Positions 7,236 to 16,046 of a stretch of DNA of 64,000 nucleotides are shown piece after piece. Position numbers and translations under genes: made by a program. Under the pieces are notes generated by a model. It was not told where the DNA came from, did not search any database, and worked only from the letters and a program-made list of their open reading frames with translations. Location: assembly GCA_963743285.1 (NCBI GenBank), contig CAVUPF010000012.1, positions 62,001-126,000 of the forward strand, given 5' to 3'. The DNA comes from CAVUPF01 sp963743285. GTDB taxonomy: Bacteria > Actinomycetota > Thermoleophilia > Solirubrobacterales > 70-9. Every line of letters starts with the position of its first letter. The first letter of the stretch is position 1.

Positions 7236-8930
7236 ATGAAAGGACCACGCCTCTCAATCGTCGCTGCTGCGCAGGCCCCCGTGTTGCACAAGCTGAACGC
7301 CGCCGCTGCGCTCCTCACGGTGCTGGTCGTCCTTGTGGCGCTGGGCGCGGCGCTCGGGATCGTCTCCGCGCTGTGGCTGCGCCACCGGCGCCTCAGCTGG
7401 ACCTGGGGCCTCCTGCCGCTCGCGCCGCTGGCGCTGATCGCAGACCTTCTCGCCGCCGGGGCGCTGGGGCTGGGTGAGGTGGTGAGACCGCTCGCGGTCT
7501 GCATCGGCGCTACGGCCGGCAATCTCGGCTGGGGCATCCAGGCCCAGCTTGAGGACCGCCGCGCCGGCGGCGATCGCGAGGCCGCCGCCTCCGAGCGTCG
7601 CGGCCTGCTCGACCCGCTGCGCCGCCACCACGCAGAGCGCGGCACGCGGGTCGAGCGGGCCCTGGCCGAGGGCGTGCCGATCGGCCGCACCAACCGCGGC
7701 GAGCTGGCGATGATCGGCCGCGGCACCCCTCGCTCGGGCTGCCACGCGCTGGTCGCCGGAGCCACCGGCGCCGGCAAGACGAGCACGCTCGCAGCCATGC
7801 TGGTCGAGTACGTCACCCGCTCGAGCTTCGGCGCCGTGCTGATGGAGGCGAAGAACGACCGCGCCCTGCGCGAGGCGGCCGAAGCCGCCGCCGCGGCGCG
7901 CGGCGTCGCCTTCCACCTCATCTCCCCCGATGGTCCCAGCGGCTATGACCCGCTCGCCCACGGCTCCGTCGATGAGCGCTCCGAGCGGCTGATGGCGGTG
8001 GAGAGCTGGGGCTCTGCCGACGCCGGCTTCTATCGCCAGGCCGCCTCGCCCTTTCTGCGCCTCGTGCTCCGTGTCCTTGACGCCGGCGCCGAGCCCGTCA
8101 CCCTCGCCAGCGTCGCCCATCACTGCGTTCCCGACGAGCTCGTCAACCTCGTCTCCCGCGGCGGCGATGCCGAGCTGCTCGCCGAGGTCAAGCAGACGAT
8201 CGCGGCCTTCCAGGGCGATCAGCTGCGCGCCGTCGCGGGCCTCCGGGCGCGCCTTCAGAACCTCGCCTCCTCCGATTTCGCGCGCGCCTGGCTTGACCCC
8301 TCCAACAGCGCCCCGAGCTTCGATCTGCGCGAGGTGATCGCGCGGCGCGAGGTCGTCTACTTTCGTTTCGACACCGACCGCACCGGCAACGTCGGCCGGG
8401 CGATTGCCCAGATGGTCCTGCTCGACCTCGGCGCCGCCGCCAGCGCCCTGATGGACCGCGGCGTTGGCACCTTCGTCGCGATCGACGAGTTCGGGGCGCT
8501 GGAGGCGCCAGCCCTGGAGCGTCTCTTCGCCCGCGGTCGCGCCGCCGGCTTCAGCGTCGCGGTCGGCACCCAGACGCTCGCCGACCTGCGCGAGGCTGGC
8601 CCCGCGGTCCGCGAGCGGATCGGCGCGACGATCTCGGCGCTGATCTGCCACCGGGTCGGCGAGCAGGCCGACGCCGAGTGGGGCGCCGAGCTGATCGGCA
8701 CGGTGCCGACCTGGCAGTCGACGATCCGCACCGACCGCTTCGGGCGCCCCACCGCGGATGGCACCCGTACTCGCGGCTATCGCTTCGAGGTCAACCCGTC
8801 CGAGCTGCAGCGACTGCGGGCCGGGGAAGCCTACGTGGCCCGGCTTGACCAGGGCGATCGGCAACGCAGCTCGCGGGTGCGGGTGGTGCCCGCCTGGGAG
8901 CGGCTGCCGGCGCTGAGGCGAAGAGGTTGA
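7236..8930 (+). CDS. VirD4/TraG-type conjugal coupling ATPase
   Basis: The 564-residue protein couples transfer DNA to the secretion channel. Two N-terminal membrane segments (about 22-48 and 58-82) anchor a cytoplasmic RecA-like domain. Walker A is GATGAGKTS (about 174-182); Walker B is VAIDEFGAL (about 405-415), followed by a GFSVAVGTQTLADL sensor region. I chose ATG 7236; TTG 7209 in the same frame lies inside the TTTTGCCCC leader motif. It is followed closely by ssb copy 3, as expected for a DNA-processing operon. Confidence 0.88.
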   Translation: MKGPRLSIVAAAQAPVLHKLNAAAALLTVLVVLVALGAALGIVSALWLRHRRLSWTWGLLPLAPLALIADLLAAGALGLGEVVRPLAVCIGATAGNLGWGIQAQLEDRRAGGDREAAASERRGLLDPLRRHHAERGTRVERALAEGVPIGRTNRGELAMIGRGTPRSGCHALVAGATGAGKTSTLAAMLVEYVTRSSFGAVLMEAKNDRALREAAEAAAAARGVAFHLISPDGPSGYDPLAHGSVDERSERLMAVESWGSADAGFYRQAASPFLRLVLRVLDAGAEPVTLASVAHHCVPDELVNLVSRGGDAELLAEVKQTIAAFQGDQLRAVAGLRARLQNLASSDFARAWLDPSNSAPSFDLREVIARREVVYFRFDTDRTGNVGRAIAQMVLLDLGAAASALMDRGVGTFVAIDEFGALEAPALERLFARGRAAGFSVAVGTQTLADLREAGPAVRERIGATISALICHRVGEQADAEWGAELIGTVPTWQSTIRTDRFGRPTADGTRTRGYRFEVNPSELQRLRAGEAYVARLDQGDRQRSSRVRVVPAWERLPALRRRG

Positions 8931-8972
8931 ACACCCAAATCGGGGCCAAGGCCCCCGAAAGAGAGGATGCAG

Positions 8973-9314
8973 ATGAACACGGTGACACTGATCGGGACTC
9001 TTACCAAGGACCCCGAGATGCGAAACGGCGGGCAGTCGAAGGTGTGCGCGATGCGCGTCGCCGAGAGCAACGGCTCCAAGGACTCCCCCCTCTACATCAA
9101 CGTCTCGGCCTTCGGCCGCCAGGCCGAGACCTGCGAGCAGTACCTGAGCAAAGGCCGCCAGGTGGCGGTGGCCGGGAAGCTGCGCTTCCGCGAGTGGGAG
9201 TCCGACGGGGGCGCCAAGCGCTCCGAGCACTCGATCGCCGCCGATCGGATTGACTTCCTCGGCGGTGGCCAGCGCCGCGGGGGCGGCGAGGGCGGCGAGG
9301 CCGATCAGGGCTGA
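8973..9314 (+). CDS. ssb: Single-stranded DNA-binding protein, copy 3
   Basis: The 113-residue OB-fold protein starts MNTVTLIGTLTKDPEMRNGG and has LYINVSAFGRQAETCEQYLSKGRQVAVAGKLRFREWES. An ATG six bases earlier (8967) touches the GAGAGG site, so 8973 is preferred by spacing. The C-terminus is Gly-rich and ends EGGEADQG, without a canonical DDIPF tip. It lies 42 bases after the coupling-protein gene. Confidence 0.9.
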   Translation: MNTVTLIGTLTKDPEMRNGGQSKVCAMRVAESNGSKDSPLYINVSAFGRQAETCEQYLSKGRQVAVAGKLRFREWESDGGAKRSEHSIAADRIDFLGGGQRRGGGEGGEADQG

Positions 9315-9320
9315 GCCCGT

Positions 9321-9363
9321 CCCGAGCACGGCCCGGCGCGCTGCGCGCCGGGCCGTGCTCGGG
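9321..9363 (+). terminator. Strong GC hairpin after ssb copy 3
   Basis: A perfect 20-bp stem with a 3-base loop starts 6 bases after the ssb stop codon. Only a short GGGGCTTTA follows, so termination may be incomplete. It separates the DNA-processing genes from the secretion operon. Confidence 0.75.
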
Positions 9364-9514
9364 GGCTTTAGAGTGGCGGGGTCGTCCTCGCTGCGTATAG
9401 ATGTAGTGGAGGGGGTATCGATTTGGGCCCTGAGTGCGTCTTGGCAGTGATGAATCCGGTTCGCCGGCGCAAAGGGAGTCGCCGTAGCGCTGCGGGGCGC
9501 CGGCGCGGTCGCTG

Positions 9515-10894
9515 ATGGAGGCGGCCTCAGCGATCCTGCGCGAGCTGCCTGCCAGGCGGCAGGCGCTCAGCTTCGAACGCGAGTGCGAGCGGCTGCGCCC
9601 GCTCGGCGAGGCCTATGTCCTCAAGCGCTTCGGCGGCTCGCTGAGCCACGCCGACGCCAAGGACGCGGTGGCGGAGGTCTTGATCCGCCTCCACCGCAAG
9701 GTGGCCGAGGGCGAGCCACCGCGGAACCTTCAAGCTGCTTTCTTCACCAGCGTCCGCAACGCCGCGATCGACCAGCTGCGCCGCCGCGCATCGCGCCCGA
9801 CGGTCGGCTTGGAGGCGCTCGTCGAGGCGAGCGCCGAAAGCGCGAACCCGGCCGAGCGCGCCGAACACCGCGAGGACGCAGTGCGCCTGCAGGAGGCGCT
9901 GTGGCGGATGCGGGGTAACTACCGCGAGGCGATCTTGCTGCACTTCGGGCTCGGCCTCAGCGTGTCCGAGGTCGCCCGGCGCCTCGGGGTCAGCGTGCCG
10001 GCGGCTAAGCAGCTCCTGCTGCGCGCGACCCGGCAGGTGAGGATGCGCCTCGAAGCGATCGAGGGACAGGAGTTCTGTCCCGAGATGCGCCGGCTGGCGC
10101 GCCGCTCGCTGTTCGAGAAGCAGGCGAGCGGCTTGGCCAGCGAGGCGGAGGAGCAGGTCCTTCACGCCCACTTCGAGCACTGCGGCTCCTGCCGCTCCTT
10201 CCTCACCGCCCTCCACGAGAACCTGCACGAGCTCGGCGGCGCCGCGCTGCTCGGCGGTGCCGCGACGACTCACCTGAGCGCCGCCGCTGCCGGGTTCGAT
10301 CATCTGGCGGGCTGGTTCGGCGCCGTGGCGCACACCGCCCAGGGCGCGGCGGCGAAGCTCCGCTTCGCCGCCTTCAAGGCGACCGGCGCCCTGCAGCCTG
10401 GCGACGCCGGCAGCGCCGGCGCGGTGGCGGGGACGGGCCAGAAGATCGCCGCGGTCTGCACCGCCGGAGTTGCGACCACCGCGACCTGCCTGGCGACGGG
10501 CCTCGTCGGACCGGGGATCGGGCTCAGCGCCCCGTCGCCCTCCGCTCACCATTCGCCGCCGGCCAAGGTGAAGGCGATCTCCGAACCGATCTCGCAGGCG
10601 CCGGCGGTGCCAAGCACCCCTTTTGCCCCCGAACCGAAGCCCGCGGCGACGCCCGAACCCAGCTCTGGTTCCTCCCAGGCTTCCGAACCCAGCTCCACGT
10701 CGGCGCCGAGTCAGACCCCGACCCAGGAGGGCCAGGCCGAGTTCGGGATCGAACACAGCTCAGCGCCGCCCTCCGAATCGGCGCCGGCCCCAGAAGCATC
10801 GACATCGGGCTCGTCTTCTTCTTCGTCTGGCAGCGGCTCAAGCTCCGGTGCCGTCGGCAAGGGCGGCACTGAGTCTTTCGGCTTTCACGGCTGA
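9515..10894 (+). CDS. Membrane-anchored sigma factor/anti-sigma fusion
   Basis: The 459-residue protein combines several modules. Sigma region 2 lies at about 22-92 (SLSHADAKDAVAEVLIRLHRK, FFTSVRNAAIDQLRRR). Region 4 lies at about 122-180 with a helix-turn-helix at LSVSEVARRLGVSVPAAKQLL. A zinc-binding anti-sigma-like segment has C188 and H219-x3-C223-x2-C226. One weak membrane segment (about 311-336) is followed by a Ser/Pro/Glu-rich tail of 120 residues ending GGTESFGFHG. The tail would lie outside the cell. It heads the secretion operon and could sense envelope state; this role is inference. The next protein shares the ESFGF end. Confidence 0.8.
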   Translation: MEAASAILRELPARRQALSFERECERLRPLGEAYVLKRFGGSLSHADAKDAVAEVLIRLHRKVAEGEPPRNLQAAFFTSVRNAAIDQLRRRASRPTVGLEALVEASAESANPAERAEHREDAVRLQEALWRMRGNYREAILLHFGLGLSVSEVARRLGVSVPAAKQLLLRATRQVRMRLEAIEGQEFCPEMRRLARRSLFEKQASGLASEAEEQVLHAHFEHCGSCRSFLTALHENLHELGGAALLGGAATTHLSAAAAGFDHLAGWFGAVAHTAQGAAAKLRFAAFKATGALQPGDAGSAGAVAGTGQKIAAVCTAGVATTATCLATGLVGPGIGLSAPSPSAHHSPPAKVKAISEPISQAPAVPSTPFAPEPKPAATPEPSSGSSQASEPSSTSAPSQTPTQEGQAEFGIEHSSAPPSESAPAPEASTSGSSSSSSGSGSSSGAVGKGGTESFGFHG

Positions 10895-10976
10895 GCCGCG
10901 GCGCTTCTCGCCGACGGCGGGCTGAGCACCTCGACCCGCAGATCGAATTGCGGGTCCGCTCTCGCTCCGGCCCGCC

Positions 10977-11006
10977 TTGACACCTTCGCGGGCCGGGGTG
11001 TATCGA
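10977..11006 (+). promoter_or_regulatory. Candidate promoter before the secretion operon
   Basis: TTGACA at 10977-10982 and TATCGA at 11001-11006 are 18 bases apart, close to a housekeeping -35/-10 pair, and lie about 40 bases before the next start codon. An 8-bp hairpin with GACCCGCA/TGCGGGTC arms lies just upstream (10933-10956) and may end transcription of the sigma-fusion gene. Confidence 0.45.
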
Positions 11007-11047
11007 ATCGGCCCGCCCCTGCGTCTTGTCGCCGAAGGGAAACGACG

Positions 11048-11641
11048 ATGGGACGAAAGCAAAACGACGTCTTCGTGCTCGGTGAGGAGGTGCTCCTCGC
11101 CGCGCCGATCGTGTCGGCGGATTCAGATCCCGGTGGAGCGCGCGACGATTGGGAGCCCGACGGTGAGACCTCACCGTCGCAAGCCGCTCGTCCGCTGGCT
11201 CAAATGCCGGGCCCCCGCCGGCTGGCGGCCCTCGGTCTCGGGGCCGCTGCCGCCGCGACGCTAGCTGCGCTGGAGCTCTCCAGCGCGGCCCACCCCCAGC
11301 CAAGCCAGACGTCATCGCCCTCGCCGCTGAGCGCCAGCTCAGCGGCGAGGGCTTCGGCGCCGCCCGCCCATCGGGCGCCGCCCACTCCTCCCACCGTCCG
11401 GGAGCCGGAGCCGAGTTGCCGACACCGCGCGCTGAGGCGGCCACCTCGGGACACCCATCACAGCGAGTCAAGGCGCAAACCCACTCCAGACAAGGCGCCT
11501 GTCGGCTCAGCTGTGCAGGTCCCGGCCCCGCCCGTGAGGAGCGCGGCGGGCCCGGCTCCCGCGCCCCCGCCCCAGAGCCCGCTGCCACCCTCGGGTGGCG
11601 GCGGGCGGGGTGGCCGGGAGAGCTTCGGCTTCGAACGCTGA
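11048..11641 (+). CDS. Single-pass membrane protein with ESFGF tail
   Basis: The 197-residue protein has an acidic N-terminus (1-55), one membrane segment (about 59-79, Ala/Leu-rich) and a long Pro/Ser/Arg-rich extracytoplasmic stretch ending GGRGGRESFGFER. The topology and the terminal ESFGF peptide match the preceding sigma/anti-sigma fusion, but there is no sigma domain. A GAAGGGA site lies 7 bases before the ATG. The shared tail may bind a common partner such as the TcpC-like protein encoded next; that is inference. Confidence 0.6.
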   Translation: MGRKQNDVFVLGEEVLLAAPIVSADSDPGGARDDWEPDGETSPSQAARPLAQMPGPRRLAALGLGAAAAATLAALELSSAAHPQPSQTSSPSPLSASSAARASAPPAHRAPPTPPTVREPEPSCRHRALRRPPRDTHHSESRRKPTPDKAPVGSAVQVPAPPVRSAAGPAPAPPPQSPLPPSGGGGRGGRESFGFER

Positions 11642-11643
11642 GG

Positions 11644-12519
11644 ATGAGCGCCCGGGCCAACAAGAGGATCGCCTTGGGCGCCCTGCTGGGCGGCGGTGGC
11701 GAGCAGAGCCTGCGCGTCGCCCGGCTGCGAGCGCTCATCCCGCGCTACCTGGCGCTCGCCGCGCTCGCCGTCCTGATCGCGCTCGGCCTGCGCTCGCTGC
11801 TCTCACCGCCCGGTGCTGCGATCGCCCGGCCGCGGGGCGGCACCGACGCGCCCAGCCAGGACTTCGCCTTGCAGTTCGTCCGTGCCTACCTGACCTACGA
11901 CGCCGCCCGGCCCGAAGCTCGCACCAGGGCGCTGGCCCCATTCCTGCCGGCGGGGCTGGAAGCCGGTGCCGGCTTCACCCCCGCCTCGGGTGCCCAGCGC
12001 GTGCTCTGGGCGGAGGTCGCCTCCGATCAGCCGGCGCTGATCGGAGGCCACGTGATCACCGTCGCCGCGCAGCTCTCCACCCAAGCGGCGCCCGTCTACC
12101 TGGCGGTGACGGTGCGCCACCCCCCGGGGCAGCCGCTCTCCCTGGCCGGCTACCCCGGCTTCGTCGGGGCACCCTCGATCGACACCGGCTCGGCGCCGGT
12201 GGCGGGCGAGCAGGTCTCCGATCCGGCGCTGCTCGAAGTCGTGAAGCGCGTGATCCGCAACTACCTGGCTCGCTCGGCGGCGAACCTGAGGGCCGATTTG
12301 ACCCCCGAAGCGGCGGTCACCCTGCCGACGCTCGCCCTGACGCTGCAGGGCATTGAGGCGGTCGACTGGGTTGGCGCCCCCGGCTCCGGCGCCGTCTTGG
12401 TCACCGTCACCGCCGCCGACGCCCGCGGCGCCACCTACACGCTCGCCTACGAACTCGGGATCGCCTACCGCGAGCGCCCCTACGTCGACTTCATCGAGGT
12501 GATCCCGACCGGGAGCTGA
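11644..12519 (+). CDS. TcpC-like conjugation channel protein
   Basis: The 291-residue protein begins 2 bases after the previous stop. A basic N-terminus and one membrane segment (about 37-58) are followed by two NTF2-like domains (about 75-185 and 195-291). This is the layout of TcpC/VirB8-like proteins of Gram-positive conjugation systems. The FALQFVRAYLTYD...RALAPFLPAGLEAG stretch is typical of the first domain. It would form the membrane-proximal scaffold of the channel. A long upstream extension of the frame is not used because it lies inside the previous gene. Confidence 0.78.
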   Translation: MSARANKRIALGALLGGGGEQSLRVARLRALIPRYLALAALAVLIALGLRSLLSPPGAAIARPRGGTDAPSQDFALQFVRAYLTYDAARPEARTRALAPFLPAGLEAGAGFTPASGAQRVLWAEVASDQPALIGGHVITVAAQLSTQAAPVYLAVTVRHPPGQPLSLAGYPGFVGAPSIDTGSAPVAGEQVSDPALLEVVKRVIRNYLARSAANLRADLTPEAAVTLPTLALTLQGIEAVDWVGAPGSGAVLVTVTAADARGATYTLAYELGIAYRERPYVDFIEVIPTGS

Positions 12520-12548
12520 GCCATGCACCGACCACAAGGAGGTATGAC

Positions 12549-12923
12549 ATGAAAGCAAGGATCAAAACCATCGCAGCGCTCGGCGCGCTGGCGCTGGCGC
12601 TGAGCGCCGCCGTCCCAGCGGGGCCTGCGTCACCGCCCGGCCTGCCCGCCGCCGCTCAGGCGGCGGTGACGAAGTCGCTGTCCGCCTCCGAAGGCGGCGG
12701 CAATGTGAGCGGCGCCGGCACCCGTTTCAGCACCCTGCTCAGTGGTTGGGCGGTGCCGGTGCTGACCGTGCTCGCCGGCTGCCTCTTGGTCGGGGCGCTG
12801 GCCTCGCGCAACCTCGGCACCGCGGTCGGGATCATCCTCATCACCCTGCTCGGGCTGATCTTTCTGCTGGCGCCGAGCTCGATCGAGTCGCTCGCCAAAG
12901 AGATCGCCAACACCGTCCTCTGA
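12549..12923 (+). CDS. Pilin-like small membrane protein
   Basis: The 124-residue protein has a signal peptide (about 1-38, ending AAAQAA), a short polar loop and two hydrophobic helices (about 63-82 and 87-108). This is the VirB2/TrbC-like arrangement of a processed conjugal membrane subunit. AAGGAGGT lies 6 bases before the ATG. It lies between tcpC-like and tcpE-like genes. Gram-positive systems often have such a protein without making a visible pilus. Confidence 0.65.
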   Translation: MKARIKTIAALGALALALSAAVPAGPASPPGLPAAAQAAVTKSLSASEGGGNVSGAGTRFSTLLSGWAVPVLTVLAGCLLVGALASRNLGTAVGIILITLLGLIFLLAPSSIESLAKEIANTVL

Positions 12924-12930
12924 GGCGTCG

Positions 12931-13584
12931 ATGCCCGAGCCGCCATCCCGCAAGGTCGTTCGCTCCTACCGGGTCGTCTTCCGCCGCCGCTGGCGGATCT
13001 ACCGCCTGCAGAACTGGCGCCTGCCGCTCCCCGGTGGCCTGGAGCTGCGCAGCATCGGCTACTGGCTCGCCTGCCTGGCGGTCCTCGCCCTGCTCGCCAA
13101 CCTGCCGCTGATCGGCCTCGCGGTCGGCGCGCTGCCGGCCTCGCTGCGCCTGCTGGCGCTGCCGATCGCCGGCGCCTGGGCGCTCTCGCGCTGGGAGCTT
13201 GACGGGCGCTCGCCCCACCGGGCGCTAGCGGGCCTCGCCGCCTGGCGGGCTCGTCCTCGCGTCCTCGCCGCCCTGCGCCGCTGCCCCGCCGAGGGCGGCG
13301 AGCTGGCGCTGGCGGCCAAGGTCGCGATCGCCGCCGACCTCTACGGGCCGAGCTACCCGCGCGGTCGCCTCCGCGGTCCAGCCCGTGTGCTCTTGCGCTA
13401 CCCGGTGGCGGTCTCCCTTGAGGGCGTCCCGCGCGGCGCGGGCACCAGCCGCGCCGCCCGGGCGGCGAGTGCCAGCTGCTGGCGCCTCTCGCCCACCGGC
13501 GCCGGGCCGCTTCACAGCGCCAAGACGCTCGAGGTCCCCGCCGGGCGGACTGTGATCTTCGAGACCGGGCCGGTGCCGCGGTGA
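12931..13584 (+). CDS. TcpE-like conjugal transfer membrane protein
   Basis: The 217-residue protein has an N-terminal RSYRVVFRRRWRIYRLQNWRLPLPGGLELRSIGYW segment followed by two membrane helices (about 48-66 and 69-88), the hallmark of the TcpE/PrgI-related family that works with the VirB4 ATPase. The C-terminal 120 residues form a soluble, Arg-rich domain. Its stop overlaps the GTG start of the VirB4 gene (GTGA), indicating translational coupling. Confidence 0.75.
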   Translation: MPEPPSRKVVRSYRVVFRRRWRIYRLQNWRLPLPGGLELRSIGYWLACLAVLALLANLPLIGLAVGALPASLRLLALPIAGAWALSRWELDGRSPHRALAGLAAWRARPRVLAALRRCPAEGGELALAAKVAIAADLYGPSYPRGRLRGPARVLLRYPVAVSLEGVPRGAGTSRAARAASASCWRLSPTGAGPLHSAKTLEVPAGRTVIFETGPVPR

Positions 13585-16046
13585 GGGCGCCGCACTACTT
13601 CTTCTGGGGCAACCTGGTGCTGCGCAGCCCGAGCGAGGCCTGGGCGGTCTATGAGCTCGAAGGCCAGAGCTATCCCGGCCTCTCCGAGCAGCGCAAGATC
13701 GAGGTAGGAGAGCGCCTTGAGGCGCTCTCCTACTCGATCGCCGCCGACTTTCAGATTCTCCGCGTCGCCCGCGCCTTTGACGCGGAGGCCTACGTGCGGC
13801 GCGCCCTGACCACGCTCGATCCCCGCCACGGCCGGCGCCAGCGCTTCGCAGCGCACCTCGCCGAGCACCGCTCGGAGTTCGAGCGCCGCGAGGCGCTTCG
13901 CCCCGAGATCTACCTTGCGGTGCGCCTCGCGCCCCCCGGCGGGGCCGGGCCGCTCGGCGGCGCCCTGGAGGGGGCGGCGGCGCTCTGGGGCGCGATCGCC
14001 GAGCGGCTCGGCTTCGAGCAGGCCCACGGCCTCGGCGCCGCGCAGATCACCGCGCTTCGCCGCGAGGAGGAAGCCGCCTTCGAGCGGGTGCTGGGCTACC
14101 TGGAATGCACCCGGGTCGGGCCGCGGCGCCTCGCCGCGCTGATCCGCCGCGCCTACACCCGCGGGCTCGGCGAGCCCGACGCCGACGAGGCCTTCGCACC
14201 GCAGGCGCTGAGCTTCTTGGACCCCGGCGGCGAGGAGCGCTTTGAGCCCTACGGCTATGACCTGCTGCGCCTGCACGAGAGCCGCGTCACGGTCGAGCGC
14301 CGCTCGCTGGTGATCGACTCCGAGCGCGGTCGCGCCCACCAAGCGCTCTTGGTCTTGGGCGCGATGCCCGAGGAGGCGGTCGTCCCGGGCCCCGCCGCGG
14401 AGCTGATGTTCGCGCCGCTGCAGCTCGACTTCGCGGTCGACGCGACGCTCTCGGTCGAGTTCCTCGCCAACCCCGAGGCGCGAAAGCAGGTGGCGAAGCG
14501 CAAGGTCGACGCCGACCAGATCGTCCGCGAGGAGTCCGCGGGCGAGCACGGGCCCTCGGTCGAGTCGGCCGAGCGCCCCCACCTGGCGCGCGAGCTGGAG
14601 GCGGTGCTCGGCGGCGGCGATCGCCCGCCGCTGCTTCGCTCCGCGCTCTGCCTCGCCGTCGCCGCGCGCAGCTCCGAGCAGCTCGAGGAACGGGTCGAGC
14701 GCCTGCGCGAGAGCTATGGCCGGGTGCAGCTGCACCGCCCCGGCGGGGAGCAGCACCGCCTCTTCCTCGCCTCACTGCCGGCCGTCCCCTTTCCACTGCC
14801 CGAGTACAAGGAGCACCTGCTCCCCGATCAGCTCGGGGCGATGGTCCCGCACGCGATCAGCCACGCCGGTTCGGCGATCGGCCCCTACATCGGCCACACC
14901 CTGGGCGGCGAGCGCTCGCCGATCCAGTTCGATCTCGCCGAGGCCTGCCAGCGAAACCGCCCGCCGACCTGCCTGCTCACCGGCAGTCTCGGCTCGGGCA
15001 AGACGATCTTCCTGGAGCTGGCGGTCTACCAGGCCTTCCTGCAGGGCTCCGGGCCGATCGTCGACATCGACCCCAAGGGCGATCACCGCCTCGAGGCGCT
15101 GCCCGGCGTCGCCGAGGCGATCGAGACGATCGAGCTCAGCCCCGAGGAGCGCTACCGCGGCCTGCTCGACCCGATGCGGATCGGCGCCGAGCAGACCCGC
15201 GAGGACCTCACGTACAACTTCTTGGTCTCGATCCTGCCCGCTCCGGTCAAGCCCGAGTGGCAGACCCAACTGCGCCTGGCGATCTCCGAGGCGGCGGCTG
15301 AGGGGGCGGGGAGCACCGGCGAGGTGCTGGCGCGGATGGCCGCCTCGCCGAGCGTCGAGGCAGGCGAAGCCGCCCGCGCCGTGGAGGCCCACGCCTCCAG
15401 CGGCCTCGCCAAGCTCGGCCTCGGCTCGGGCGGCGGCGTCTTGGCGGAGGTCGGCGACGCCCAGGTCGTCTCGCTGCGGATCAGAAACCTCACCCTGCCC
15501 CTGGCCGGCACGGCTCGCTCCGAGCTCTTGGAGGAGGAGCGGATCAGCCTGGCGGTGCTGCGGTTGCTCGCCTCCTACGCGCTTCGCCTCTGTGCCACCG
15601 ACCCGGCGAGGCACGCGGTGCTGGCGATGGATGAGGCCTGGGCGCTGACCTCCGATGCCCAGGGCCGGGCCCTGCTGGAGCGGATCGCTCGCATGGGCCG
15701 CAGCCAGAACATCACCCCGATCCTCGCTACCCAGATGCTCGGCGACGCCGCCGAGCTGGAGCCCCTGGTCGGGGCGCTCTTTGCCTTCGGCGTCGAGACC
15801 GAGGCCGAGGCGCGCAAGGCGCTTTCGCTGCTGCGCCTCGACCCCGATGACGACGCGGCGACCCAGCGCCTCCTCGGTTACCGGGCGGGGCGCTGCTACT
15901 TCCGCGACTTCTCAGGCCAGGTGGCACCGATCCAGATCGACCCGCCGCCCTGGCTGCTCGGCGAGCTCGACACAACGCCGCGACGCGAGGCGCCCGTCGC
16001 GCCGCGCGGCTCAAGTGATGAGCACGGCGATGAGCCGGCGGCGTGA
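13581..16046 (+). CDS. VirB4-like type IV secretion ATPase
   Basis: The 821-residue protein powers assembly of the conjugation channel. An N-terminal VirB4-type domain (about 1-430) is followed by a RecA-like motor. Walker A is GSLGSGKTIF (about 468-477) and Walker B VLAMDEAWAL (about 681-690), followed by IARMGRSQNITPILATQ. The GTG start overlaps the tcpE-like stop codon. The gene is intact over 2.4 kb, which contrasts with the frameshift in the next gene, and its end overlaps the start of that gene. Confidence 0.9.
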   Translation: MRAPHYFFWGNLVLRSPSEAWAVYELEGQSYPGLSEQRKIEVGERLEALSYSIAADFQILRVARAFDAEAYVRRALTTLDPRHGRRQRFAAHLAEHRSEFERREALRPEIYLAVRLAPPGGAGPLGGALEGAAALWGAIAERLGFEQAHGLGAAQITALRREEEAAFERVLGYLECTRVGPRRLAALIRRAYTRGLGEPDADEAFAPQALSFLDPGGEERFEPYGYDLLRLHESRVTVERRSLVIDSERGRAHQALLVLGAMPEEAVVPGPAAELMFAPLQLDFAVDATLSVEFLANPEARKQVAKRKVDADQIVREESAGEHGPSVESAERPHLARELEAVLGGGDRPPLLRSALCLAVAARSSEQLEERVERLRESYGRVQLHRPGGEQHRLFLASLPAVPFPLPEYKEHLLPDQLGAMVPHAISHAGSAIGPYIGHTLGGERSPIQFDLAEACQRNRPPTCLLTGSLGSGKTIFLELAVYQAFLQGSGPIVDIDPKGDHRLEALPGVAEAIETIELSPEERYRGLLDPMRIGAEQTREDLTYNFLVSILPAPVKPEWQTQLRLAISEAAAEGAGSTGEVLARMAASPSVEAGEAARAVEAHASSGLAKLGLGSGGGVLAEVGDAQVVSLRIRNLTLPLAGTARSELLEEERISLAVLRLLASYALRLCATDPARHAVLAMDEAWALTSDAQGRALLERIARMGRSQNITPILATQMLGDAAELEPLVGALFAFGVETEAEARKALSLLRLDPDDDAATQRLLGYRAGRCYFRDFSGQVAPIQIDPPPWLLGELDTTPRREAPVAPRGSSDEHGDEPAA

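Noticed and set aside
7254..9329. 691-residue open frame on the minus strand
   Set aside because: It lies antisense to the clear VirD4 and ssb genes and has a shadow composition with no motif.
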